From Kutzneria buriramensis (lineage in GTDB: Bacteria; Actinomycetota; Actinomycetes; Mycobacteriales; Pseudonocardiaceae): a stretch of DNA of 64,000 bases. Where the stretch lies: assembly GCF_043575855.1 (NCBI RefSeq), contig NZ_CP144375.1, positions 7,874,001-7,938,000 on the forward strand, written 5' to 3'. The position numbers and the translations under genes were made by a program. Below the pieces are notes generated by a model, which did no database searches, was not told the DNA's origin, and saw only the letters and a program-made list of their open reading frames with translations. Positions 17,957-25,324 of this stretch are shown one piece after another (the stretch's first letter is position 1; each line of letters begins with the position of its first letter).

Positions 17957-18030
17957 TATTGACTTCACCCGTCCCAGGAGTGAGTCTTCGTCCACCCCGC
18001 CGCCGCGTCCGCCCTGACCCCGGAGGCACC

Positions 18031-19653
18031 ATGAGTCGGCGCAGGCTCGTCACGTCCGTGGCGACCGCTGTCCTCGTCGTCTTGTCCGCGCTTGCCGCGC
18101 TGTTCACCAGCTCGGCGGCCGACGCGGCGACCACCGATCAGACGTTCCTGACCTTCTACGGCTGGTGGGACAACACCCCGCCGGGCGGCGACATCTCCTA
18201 TCCGCAGATCCACAGCACCGCCGGCGGCACCGGCACGTACAGCGACCCGATCACGTTCGCCACCGACAGCGGCGAGCTCGCGCCCGGCACCAAGGTGTGG
18301 GTGCCGCGGGTGCGCAAGTACTTCATCATGGAGGACAGCTGCGAGGAGTGCAGCGCCGACTGGAACGGCAAGGGCCCCAACGGCGGCCCCAAGCTGCACC
18401 ACCTGGACCTGTGGCTGGGCGGCAAGGGCGGAAACGCCATGGACGCCATCGACTGCGAGGACGCGCTCACCCACTACAACGACGACAACACGCCGACCAT
18501 GGAGCCGGTGGTCGTCGACCCGCCGTCGAACGAGGACTACGACTCGACGCCGATCTTCAACATCAACACCGGCGCCTGCTACGGCGGCGCCAAGCCCAAC
18601 CAGACCGTCGGCTCGTACAAGAACAACTCCACCGGCCTGTGCATCGACGACCCGGGCAACAGCTCCTCGTCCGGCACCACGCTGAAGATGGCCGCCTGCA
18701 ACGGCTCCGCCGAGCAGACCTTCACCTTCCACGGCGCGTTCCTCGTCATCAACAACCAGTGCGCGACGATCTCCGGCAGCACCGTCAAGCTGGGCAAGTG
18801 CGACGGCGGGCCGAACAGCCAGCTGTCGATCAACCCCGACGGCACCATCAACGACATCCAGACCGGCAAGAAGTGCTTCCGCGACTCCAGTGGCACGCTG
18901 GGGACCGGCAGCTGTTCGGGCACGGTCAGCAAGTGGACCTTCAGCCCGGCCGGTGGCCAGACCGGCCTGTCGGTGGCGGTGAACCCGGCGTCGGCCACGG
19001 TCAAGCCCGGCGCCTCGACCACCGCCACCGTGACCGTCGGCGGGGGAACGGGGACCGTGGCGCTGTCCGCGACCGGCCTGCCCTCCGGCGTGACGGCCTC
19101 GTTCAGCCCCGCTTCGGTTTCCGGTAGCGGCACCTCGACGTTGACCGTGACGGCCTCGGACACCGCCAAGTCCGGCACGTTCAACGTGGTCGGCACGGCC
19201 GGCTCCGACAGCAAGTCGGCGGCGTTCGCGCTGACCGTCAGCACCGGCGGCGGCACGGCAACCCTGCTGTCACAGGGGAAGACGGCGACCGCGTCCTCTG
19301 TGGAGTCTTCGACGTACGCGGCGAGCAAGGCCTTCGACGGCAACCTCACCTCGACCCGCTGGGGCAGCAAGGAGGGCTCCGACCCGCAGTGGCTCCAGGT
19401 CGACCTCGGCGCCACGCACAGCGTCAGCGAAGTGAAGCTCACATGGGAGGCGGCGTACGGCAAGGCGTACACCATCCAGGTCTCCGACGACGCCCAGAAC
19501 TGGACGACCATCTACAGCACCACCACCGGCAACGGCGGCGCCGACGACCTCACCGGATTGGCGGGATCCGGCCGGTACGTGCGGATGGACGGCACCAAGC
19601 GGGGCACCAGCTACGGCTACTCGCTCTACGAGATGCAGGTGTACGGGTCCTAA
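18031..19653 (+). CDS. secreted multidomain lectin: unknown N-domain, ricin, Ig-like and F5/8C domains
   Basis: 540-residue exported protein. Signal peptide 1-35 (ends SAADAA-TT). Residues 36-190 form a cysteine-containing domain (YGWWDNTPPGGDISYP, MEDSCEECSADW, DAIDCED) that resembles small secreted double-psi barrel hydrolases but was not identified. Residues about 190-310 are a ricin-type beta-trefoil (GLCIDDPG, GKKCFRDS). A bacterial Ig-like domain follows (about 315-405), then an F5/8 type C domain (about 410-540: SKAFDGNLTSTRWGSKE, then YEMQVYGS at the end). GGAGG lies 4 bases before the ATG. It may be a glycan-active enzyme with three binding modules. Expression is possibly set by the inverted repeat upstream. 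Confidence 0.88.
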   Translation: MSRRRLVTSVATAVLVVLSALAALFTSSAADAATTDQTFLTFYGWWDNTPPGGDISYPQIHSTAGGTGTYSDPITFATDSGELAPGTKVWVPRVRKYFIMEDSCEECSADWNGKGPNGGPKLHHLDLWLGGKGGNAMDAIDCEDALTHYNDDNTPTMEPVVVDPPSNEDYDSTPIFNINTGACYGGAKPNQTVGSYKNNSTGLCIDDPGNSSSSGTTLKMAACNGSAEQTFTFHGAFLVINNQCATISGSTVKLGKCDGGPNSQLSINPDGTINDIQTGKKCFRDSSGTLGTGSCSGTVSKWTFSPAGGQTGLSVAVNPASATVKPGASTTATVTVGGGTGTVALSATGLPSGVTASFSPASVSGSGTSTLTVTASDTAKSGTFNVVGTAGSDSKSAAFALTVSTGGGTATLLSQGKTATASSVESSTYAASKAFDGNLTSTRWGSKEGSDPQWLQVDLGATHSVSEVKLTWEAAYGKAYTIQVSDDAQNWTTIYSTTTGNGGADDLTGLAGSGRYVRMDGTKRGTSYGYSLYEMQVYGS

Positions 19654-19746
19654 GTGCACAGTTGAGTGCCTGATCGTCCTGCCCGGGCTCGGGCGGCGCG
19701 GCGCGCCTGATTTGGTGGGATCAGCCACCAGTCGAGGAGTGCCGCG

Positions 19747-21489
19747 TTGCCCGAGTACCTGATCTCCCAGCACGACCCGCGCGGCGAGCGGGCCGACCAG
19801 CTCGCCGCCGTGCGGCGTGAGTACCGCTACACCATGGACTTCGGCTTCCCGGTGTCGTCCACCCTGGGCGCCGAGCACGAGCCGGTGGCGGCGTGGCAGC
19901 TCAAGGCGCTGGCCAAGCAGGAGGAGCTGCGGCTGAACCTGTTGCGGCTCAAGCGCCAGGGCAAGTGGAACTTCGTCAACGACCTGCAGCCGCTGGCCCC
20001 GCACAAGCTGGCCACCATGGTCCGTGAGGGCGACATGGGCGGCATCGTCGAGTACTTCATGCCGCTGCCCGGCGGCGTCACCGGCGACCACCACGACAAG
20101 ACGATCAAGGCATTCCAGGACGTGTTCGCGCGGGTGGAGCAGCCGCCCGCGACCGTGGACTTCCGGACCGACGAGTACTTCGCCGAGGTGATGGTCGCCG
20201 GCCCGGACCCGACCCGCCTGGAGCGGATGGACCGCGTGCCGGGGAAGTTCCCCTTGACGTCGGATCACCTGGCCTCGGGGCACCTGGGCGAGGACCTCGA
20301 CCACGCCATCGCCGCCGGCCGGGTGTACTGGATCGACTACGAGGCGATGTCCGCTTTGGACAATGGCACGCATCCCCAGTCGCCGAAGTACATGTACGCG
20401 CCGATGGTGGCGTTCGTGGTGGCCCGCGGCGGCGGCCCGTTGAAGCCGTTCGCGATCCAATGTGGACAGAATCCGGTCGGGCGGGACGTCTACACGCCGG
20501 CCGACGGCTATTCGTGGCAGCTGGCCAAGAACTGCGTGCTGGCCGCGCACAACACGTACCACGAGGTGTTGACGCACCTGGGGTTCACGCACCTGATGAG
20601 CGAGCCGGTGCTGATCGCGGCGGTGCGCAACCTGGCGGCCAACCACCCGGTGGCGGTGCTGCTGCGCCGGCACTTCGAGGGCACGATGTCCATCAACAAG
20701 CTGGCGGTGGAGCTGCTGATCCAGCCGGGGCGGGCGGTCGAGTACCTGATCGGCTCCGACCTCAAGAGCACCTATCCCTGGCTGGCCGAGCACCGCTCGA
20801 AGCGCTCGTTCCGGGACAACTACCTGCCGACCAAGCTGGCTTCCGCCGGCGTGGACAGCGTGTCCGCGCTGCCGCACCACCCGTACCGGGACGACGGCCT
20901 GCTGGTGTGGAACTCGATCTATCGCTGGGTCAGCGACTTCGTCGGCGGCTACTACAAGTCCGACGCGGACGTGGTCGGCGACCACGAGCTCCAGGCGTGG
21001 GCGGCGGAGGTGGCGTCGGCCGAGGGCGGGCAGGTTCGGGACTTCGGGGCGACGCCGGGGCAGATCCTGGACCGCAACGACCTCGTCGAGATCCTGACCA
21101 TGGTGGTGTGGACCGCCGGCCCGCAGCACGCCGCCGTCAACTTCACGCAGGCCGACCACATGGCGTTCCTGCCGGCGAATCCGCTGGCCGGGTACACCGA
21201 GGAGCCGAAGGGGCTGGGGCACAGCGAGGCCGACTGGCTGGCCAACCTGCCGCCGCTGGACGTCGCCGTGCAGCAGTTCTGCGTGATGACCTTCCTCGGC
21301 TCGGTGCACCACGGCGTGCTCGGCGACTACGGCGACGACTTCGCCGGCAGCGCGGTTTCGGCCCCTCACAAGCGGTTCCGGTCCGAGCTGGCCGCCGTGG
21401 AGGACGAGATCACCGCGCGCAACCGGCGGCGGTCGCGGCCCTACACCTACCTCCGGCCGTCACTGATTCCCAACAGCACCAACATCTAG
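19747..21489 (+). CDS. bacterial lipoxygenase
   Basis: 580-residue lipoxygenase: non-haem iron dioxygenase that adds O2 to polyunsaturated fatty acids. All iron ligands are visible: His272 and His277 (HEVLTH), His461 and Asn465 (HAAVN in WTAGPQHAAVNF) and the C-terminal Ile580 in PNSTNI. There is no N-terminal PLAT domain and no signal peptide, so it should be cytoplasmic, and it is a little shorter than plant or animal enzymes, as usual in bacteria. The TTG start is supported by GAGGAG seven bases upstream; the protein has no better start. It ends tail to tail with the YchJ-like gene, the stops overlapping in CTAG. Regiospecificity cannot be read directly. Confidence 0.95.
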   Translation: MPEYLISQHDPRGERADQLAAVRREYRYTMDFGFPVSSTLGAEHEPVAAWQLKALAKQEELRLNLLRLKRQGKWNFVNDLQPLAPHKLATMVREGDMGGIVEYFMPLPGGVTGDHHDKTIKAFQDVFARVEQPPATVDFRTDEYFAEVMVAGPDPTRLERMDRVPGKFPLTSDHLASGHLGEDLDHAIAAGRVYWIDYEAMSALDNGTHPQSPKYMYAPMVAFVVARGGGPLKPFAIQCGQNPVGRDVYTPADGYSWQLAKNCVLAAHNTYHEVLTHLGFTHLMSEPVLIAAVRNLAANHPVAVLLRRHFEGTMSINKLAVELLIQPGRAVEYLIGSDLKSTYPWLAEHRSKRSFRDNYLPTKLASAGVDSVSALPHHPYRDDGLLVWNSIYRWVSDFVGGYYKSDADVVGDHELQAWAAEVASAEGGQVRDFGATPGQILDRNDLVEILTMVVWTAGPQHAAVNFTQADHMAFLPANPLAGYTEEPKGLGHSEADWLANLPPLDVAVQQFCVMTFLGSVHHGVLGDYGDDFAGSAVSAPHKRFRSELAAVEDEITARNRRRSRPYTYLRPSLIPNSTNI

Positions 21490-21836
21490 ACGGCGTCGAC
21501 GTAGACCCACTTGCCGTCTTCACGGAGGAAACGGCTCCGTTCGTGCTGGACACCGCCGGTGTAGTGGGCGTTGAACTCGACAATGCCGTCGGAGTCGAAC
21601 AGGCCGCCCTTGTCCTTGTCGAGGATCTCCAGCCGGGTCCACTCCGTGTCGTCCAGGGTGAGCCGTCGGGGCCGGGTCGTGCTGTGCCACGTGCGCAGCA
21701 GGTAGGCCCGGTCGCCGACGGCGAACGCCGTGTACCGGGAGCGCATCAGCAGCTCGGCGGTGGGGGCGTTGCCGCCTTGGTGGAACCGGCCGCAGCAGTC
21801 AACGTAGGGGCCGCCGAGGCCGCAGGGACACGTCAT
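21486..21836 (-). CDS. YchJ family (SEC-C/UPF0225) protein
   Basis: 116-residue YchJ-type protein: N-terminal cysteine cluster CPCGLGGPYVDCCGRFHQGG (residues 3-22), a likely zinc site, followed by the NTF2-like fold with LMRSRYTAFAVGDRAYLLRT. Actinobacterial YchJ proteins have no firm function. Its start overlaps the ECF41 sigma stop as ATGA, so it is in that operon, and its stop overlaps the lipoxygenase stop in CTAG. Confidence 0.9.
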   Translation of the reverse strand: MTCPCGLGGPYVDCCGRFHQGGNAPTAELLMRSRYTAFAVGDRAYLLRTWHSTTRPRRLTLDDTEWTRLEILDKDKGGLFDSDGIVEFNAHYTGGVQHERSRFLREDGKWVYVDAV

Positions 21837-22666
21837 GGCCGCATTCTGACACCCGCCGCGAAGTCGCGGCCCGGGGTGGCGACGATCTTGGCCACGCGGT
21901 CGCCGGCGAAGGTGAGCCGGAGCACGGCGAACTCCTGGCGGTTGAGGTAGGCGAGCAGGACCGGGGGAGCGGAGACGACGGTCGCCCGCCGGAGGAACCG
22001 GAGCAGGCCCTCGGCGACGTCGGCAGCGCCGTGACGCTCGGTGCTCGGGCCGAACGTCCCGAGGCCCCAGACGTCGGGATGCAGCACGCCGACCAGCGCG
22101 TCGAGGTCACCGGTGGCGCAGGCGGTGATGAACCGCTCGGTGACGAGCTGGTGCTCGTCGGCGGCGATGTCACGGGGCACAGGCCGGTCGGCGGCGATGT
22201 GCTGCCGGGCCCGGCGGGCGAGCTGGCGGCAGGTGGCGACCGGCCGGCCCAGGGACTCGGCGACCGACTCGAAGGGCATGCCGAACACGTCGTGCAGCAC
22301 GAAGGCGACCCGCTCGGCCGGCGGAAGCCGTTGCAGCACCACGAGAAGCGCCAGCCGCACCTCGTCGTCGAGGGTGATCCGGTCGGCGGGGTCGGCCGGC
22401 GGCGAGCCGGCCAGCGGGGTGTCCGAGTCGGCGACGGCGCCGGGCAGCTCGCGGCGGGACCGGGCGGACCGCAGCTGGTCCAGGCACAGCCGGCTGGTCA
22501 CCACGGTCAGCCAGCCCCGGTCGTCGGCCACGTCGGTGGCCGCCGACCAGCGGGCGAACGCCTCCTGCACGACGTCCTCGGCCGCGCCGACGTCGCCGAG
22601 CATGCGGTACGCGAGGTTCACCAGGTACGGGCGGTCGGCCCGCCACACCTCACCGAAGCTGGTCAC
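21833..22666 (-). CDS. ECF41-type sigma factor with SnoaL-like C-terminal domain
   Basis: 277-residue sigma factor. Region 2 (about 10-80, YLVNLAYRMLGDVGAAEDVV), region 4 (about 120-175, LPPAERVAFVLHDVFGMPFE) and a C-terminal SnoaL-like domain (about 190-277) that in ECF41 factors controls activity in place of an anti-sigma factor. GTG 22666 is chosen because it lies 9 bases after a -10 CGTC; the longer frame to 22780 would read through its own promoter. ECF41 factors typically drive a neighbouring oxidoreductase or epimerase-like gene, and a NAD(P)-binding gene starts divergently here. It is followed by the YchJ gene. Confidence 0.93.
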   Translation of the reverse strand: MTSFGEVWRADRPYLVNLAYRMLGDVGAAEDVVQEAFARWSAATDVADDRGWLTVVTSRLCLDQLRSARSRRELPGAVADSDTPLAGSPPADPADRITLDDEVRLALLVVLQRLPPAERVAFVLHDVFGMPFESVAESLGRPVATCRQLARRARQHIAADRPVPRDIAADEHQLVTERFITACATGDLDALVGVLHPDVWGLGTFGPSTERHGAADVAEGLLRFLRRATVVSAPPVLLAYLNRQEFAVLRLTFAGDRVAKIVATPGRDFAAGVRMRP

Positions 22667-22675
22667 AACGGGTAC

Positions 22676-22729
22676 GACGATACGGCTCCGCGAAAAGTGA
22701 CATGTCACTTTCGGCGGCGCTGCGCCGTC
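22676..22729. promoter_or_regulatory. divergent ECF41 promoters sharing an 18-bp palindrome
   Basis: AAAGTGACATGTCACTTT (22694-22711) provides TGTCAC -35 boxes on both strands (+ 22703-22708, - 22702-22697). Each is followed after exactly 17 bp by a CGTC -10 box (+ 22726-22729; - 22679-22676), matching the published ECF41 promoter pattern TGTCACA/CGTC. The start codons lie 8 and 9 bases after the -10 boxes, so both messages should be leaderless. Confidence 0.8.
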
Positions 22730-22737
22730 GTGAGTAC

Positions 22738-23565
22738 ATGATCCTGATAACCGGGGCGTCCGGCACGGTCGGCCGCCCACTCGTGGAACTGCTGGTCGAC
22801 GCCGGGGTGAAGGTGCGCGCGGTGGCGCGGAACCCGGCGGGCCTGCCGCGCATCGTAGAGGTGGTGGACGAGCCGGTGCTGGAGGGAGTCACCGGCTTGT
22901 TCACCAATCCGAGGGCCGTCGGCGACACCATCGACGGTCTGCTGGCCGAGTCCAGGGCCGCCGGGGTGCGGCGGGTGGTCACGCTGTCGGCCGCCAACGT
23001 GGACGACGACCTGGAAGACCAGCCGTCACGCTTCCGCGGCGACCGGAATCGCGAGGTCGAGCGGGCGGTGACGGCCAGCGGCCTGGACTGGGTGGCGCTG
23101 CGGCCGAACATGTTCGCTGCGAACGCGTTCGGACTGTGGGCGGAGCAGATCCGCCGCGGCGATGTGGTGCACGGCCCGCACGCCCGGGCCACCTCGGCGC
23201 CGATCCATGAACGCGACATCGCCGAGGTCGCCGTCCGGGCCCTGCTGGACGACGACCTGCTCGGCACCCGGCCGGTGCTGACCGGCCCGGAGTCGCTGAC
23301 CCAGGAACAGCAGGTCCAGGGGATCGGGGCGGCGATCGGCCGCGACCTGACGTACCGCGAGGTGCCGCCGGAGGCAGCCCGGCAGGCGATGCTCGGACGC
23401 GGCTTCCCGACCGGTTTCGTCGACGGGCTGCTGGGCATCCAGGCCCGGTCGGTCGGCGTCCCGGCGGTGATCACCGACGAGGTGCGCCGCATCCTCGGCC
23501 GGCCCGCGCTGAGCTTCGCCCGCTGGGCCGCCGACAATGCCTATGTCTTCCGGAGCATGCCATGA
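22738..23565 (+). CDS. NmrA-like NAD(P)-binding protein (ECF41 partner)
   Basis: 275-residue atypical SDR (NmrA/HSCARG-like). Cofactor motif GASGTVG is at residues 6-12; LSAANVDDD, LDWVALRPNMFAANAF and a C-terminal TDEVRRILGRPALSFARWA segment are typical. The region after AVARNPAGLP is shorter than usual, as if about 20 residues between beta-2 and beta-3 were lost. ATG 22738 follows the ECF41 -10 box by 8 bases; ATG 22702 lies inside the -35 palindrome and is unlikely. It overlaps the next gene by 4 bases (ATGA). Probably a redox or sensor protein turned on by the ECF41 factor. Confidence 0.9.
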   Translation: MILITGASGTVGRPLVELLVDAGVKVRAVARNPAGLPRIVEVVDEPVLEGVTGLFTNPRAVGDTIDGLLAESRAAGVRRVVTLSAANVDDDLEDQPSRFRGDRNREVERAVTASGLDWVALRPNMFAANAFGLWAEQIRRGDVVHGPHARATSAPIHERDIAEVAVRALLDDDLLGTRPVLTGPESLTQEQQVQGIGAAIGRDLTYREVPPEAARQAMLGRGFPTGFVDGLLGIQARSVGVPAVITDEVRRILGRPALSFARWAADNAYVFRSMP

Positions 23566-24227
23566 GAATCACCGTCTTCGCGGCGACCGGCGGCATCGGC
23601 CGCTGCGTCCTGGACCAGGCGATCGCGGCCGGCCACGAGGTGACCGCCGTGGTGCGGGATCCGAGCAAACTGCCATCGACCGTGCACACCGTCCGCGCCG
23701 ATCTGTCCGCTGTGGATCCCGCGGCGCTGGAGACTGCCGTCGGCGGGGCGGACGCGGTGCTGTCCGGCCTGGGTCCGCGCAACGCGCGACTGGCGGGGAT
23801 CACCTCCGCCGGCACCAGGGCGATCGTGGCGGCGATGAAGGCCACCGGCGCGCGGCGGATCGTGGTGGTCAGCGCCGCCCCGGTGTCGACGGTGCCGTCG
23901 CCGGACCGCCCGAACCCGCCTCGGCACGACCCCGGCGAGGGATTCGTCATGCGGAACGTGTTGACCCCCATGGTGAAACGCGTCCTCCGCGCCCACTACG
24001 CCGACCTCGCGATCATGGAGGACGTGCTGCGGGCCAGCGGCCTGGACTGGACGTCGGTGCGGCCGCCCCGGCTGACCGACAAGCCGCTGACCGGTGTCTA
24101 CCGCGTGGCGCCGGAACAGAACATCCGGGGCGGCGCGCTCATCCCGCGCGCCGACGTCGCCCACTTCATGCTGGCCGCGGTGAACGACCCCACCACCATC
24201 GGCCACGCGGTCGGGATCGCCACCTGA
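23562..24227 (+). CDS. NAD(P)H-binding SDR-like protein
   Basis: 221-residue atypical SDR with cofactor motif FAATGGIG (residues 5-12), VVVSAAPVST in place of the usual Ser strand and LDWTSVRPPRLTD, typical of the NAD(P)H-binding (NAD_binding_10) group related to biliverdin reductase B and flavin reductases. It begins at the ATGA overlap with the NmrA-like gene, so both are read from the ECF41 promoter. A hairpin 35 bp after the stop probably ends the operon. Substrate unknown. Confidence 0.9.
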   Translation: MRITVFAATGGIGRCVLDQAIAAGHEVTAVVRDPSKLPSTVHTVRADLSAVDPAALETAVGGADAVLSGLGPRNARLAGITSAGTRAIVAAMKATGARRIVVVSAAPVSTVPSPDRPNPPRHDPGEGFVMRNVLTPMVKRVLRAHYADLAIMEDVLRASGLDWTSVRPPRLTDKPLTGVYRVAPEQNIRGGALIPRADVAHFMLAAVNDPTTIGHAVGIAT

Positions 24228-24261
24228 ACCTCGGCCGAAAGTAAGAGATCGAATCCGTCCA

Positions 24262-24292
24262 TCGACAGAGGCGGCGGCCGCGCCTCTGTCGA
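24262..24292 (+). terminator. hairpin after the ECF41-driven operon
   Basis: Perfect 12-bp inverted repeat (24262-24273 with 24281-24292), 7-base loop, 35 bp after the SDR stop and just before the lipoprotein start. There is no T-run. It could also shape the lipoprotein leader. Confidence 0.5.
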
Positions 24293-24305
24293 CAGGATGG
24301 ACGCC

Positions 24306-24683
24306 ATGAACAAAAGCCTTCCCGTGCTCGCGATCCTCGCGGCGACCGGGCTGCTCGCCGGGTGCAGCGGCAAGAGCTACACCTACGAGGTCTCGCTCCA
24401 GGTCGCCGGCCAGGGCAGCGCCGAGGTCACCGTCGTCTACCCGACGGGCCCCGACGACAAGTCCCCCAAGGGAAAGCCCACCACGACCACCCAGACGGTG
24501 ACGCTGCCGTACAAGCAGAAGGCGCTGGCCATCGGCCTGGGCCACGTGTCGATCGCGGCGAAGTCCGCCGACGGCAAGGCCCTCACCTGCGCCATCACCG
24601 TGGAGCAGGAGGACACCGTGCGCAAGGACGGCACGGGCTCCGCCCAGTGCGAGGCGGACATCACCGAGGACACCAAGAACTAG
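24306..24683 (+). CDS. small lipoprotein, MmpS-like
   Basis: 125-residue lipoprotein. Signal MNKSLPVLAILAATGLLAGC gives a lipobox LAGC with the lipidated Cys at residue 20. The mature part is a small beta-rich domain (YTYEVSLQVAGQGSAEVTVV, then TVTLPYKQKALAIGLG), which resembles MmpS-type accessory proteins. ATG 24297 is an alternative start three codons upstream; 24306 gives a standard signal peptide and sits after AGGATGG. It ends tail to tail with the response regulator, sharing CTAG. It may be a target or input of the adjacent two-component system. Confidence 0.8.
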   Translation: MNKSLPVLAILAATGLLAGCSGKSYTYEVSLQVAGQGSAEVTVVYPTGPDDKSPKGKPTTTTQTVTLPYKQKALAIGLGHVSIAAKSADGKALTCAITVEQEDTVRKDGTGSAQCEADITEDTKN

Positions 24684-25321
24684 CGCTCGACGATGCCCGA
24701 CCGCCACGCCCACATCGCGATCTCGACCCGGTTGCGCGCGGACAGCTTCGCCTGCACGTTGCCCAGGTGCGTCTTCACGGTGCCGAGCGAGATGAACAGC
24801 CGCTCGGCGATCTCCGTGTTGGTCAGCCCCTTGGCCACCAGCTTGACCACGTCCCGCTCCCGGGCGGACAGGTCGGCCGGCGGGGCGGAGGACGGGGAAC
24901 TGAGCTGCCGCAACAGTTTCACGGTGATCGCCGGGCTGACCAGCGCCTCCCCGGCGGCGGCCGCGCGGACCGCCTCCACCAGCAGCGCGGAGCCGGAGTC
25001 CTTGAGCAGGAAGCCGCACGCGCCGCCGCGCAGCGCCTGGTAGACGTACTCGTCGTCGTCGAAGGTGGTGACCACGACCACCTTGGGCGGGTCGACCAGC
25101 CCCGGCCGGGTCAGCTGCCGCAGCGCCTGGAGGCCGTCCATCCTGGGCATCCGGATGTCCATCAGCACCACGTCCGGCGCCAGCTTCCCGGCCAACTCGA
25201 CCGCCTGCATCCCGTCCACGGCCTCGCCGACGACCTCCACGTCGTCCTGCGCGGCCAGGATCATCGCGATGCCGGCGCGGATCATCGCCTGGTCGTCGGC
25301 GATCAACACCCTGATCGGCAC
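24680..25321 (-). CDS. NarL/LuxR-type response regulator
   Basis: 213-residue response regulator. The receiver domain (1-120) has the acidic pair in LIADDQ, phospho-acceptor Asp in DVVLMDIRMP (about residue 54) and the conserved Lys in FLLKDSG. The LuxR HTH (about 148-205) has LSARERDVVKLVAKGLTNTE and LFISLGTVKTHLGNVQAKL. It starts 3 bp after the histidine kinase stop, so the pair is one operon. Likely targets are its own promoter and the neighbouring lipoprotein. Confidence 0.95.
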   Translation of the reverse strand: MPIRVLIADDQAMIRAGIAMILAAQDDVEVVGEAVDGMQAVELAGKLAPDVVLMDIRMPRMDGLQALRQLTRPGLVDPPKVVVVTTFDDDEYVYQALRGGACGFLLKDSGSALLVEAVRAAAAGEALVSPAITVKLLRQLSSPSSAPPADLSARERDVVKLVAKGLTNTEIAERLFISLGTVKTHLGNVQAKLSARNRVEIAMWAWRSGIVER

Positions 25322-25324
25322 GGG

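Noticed and set aside
19270..21369. 699-residue frame opposite the lipoxygenase
   Set aside because: The lipoxygenase has all iron ligands; the antisense frame is compositionally odd and has no motif.
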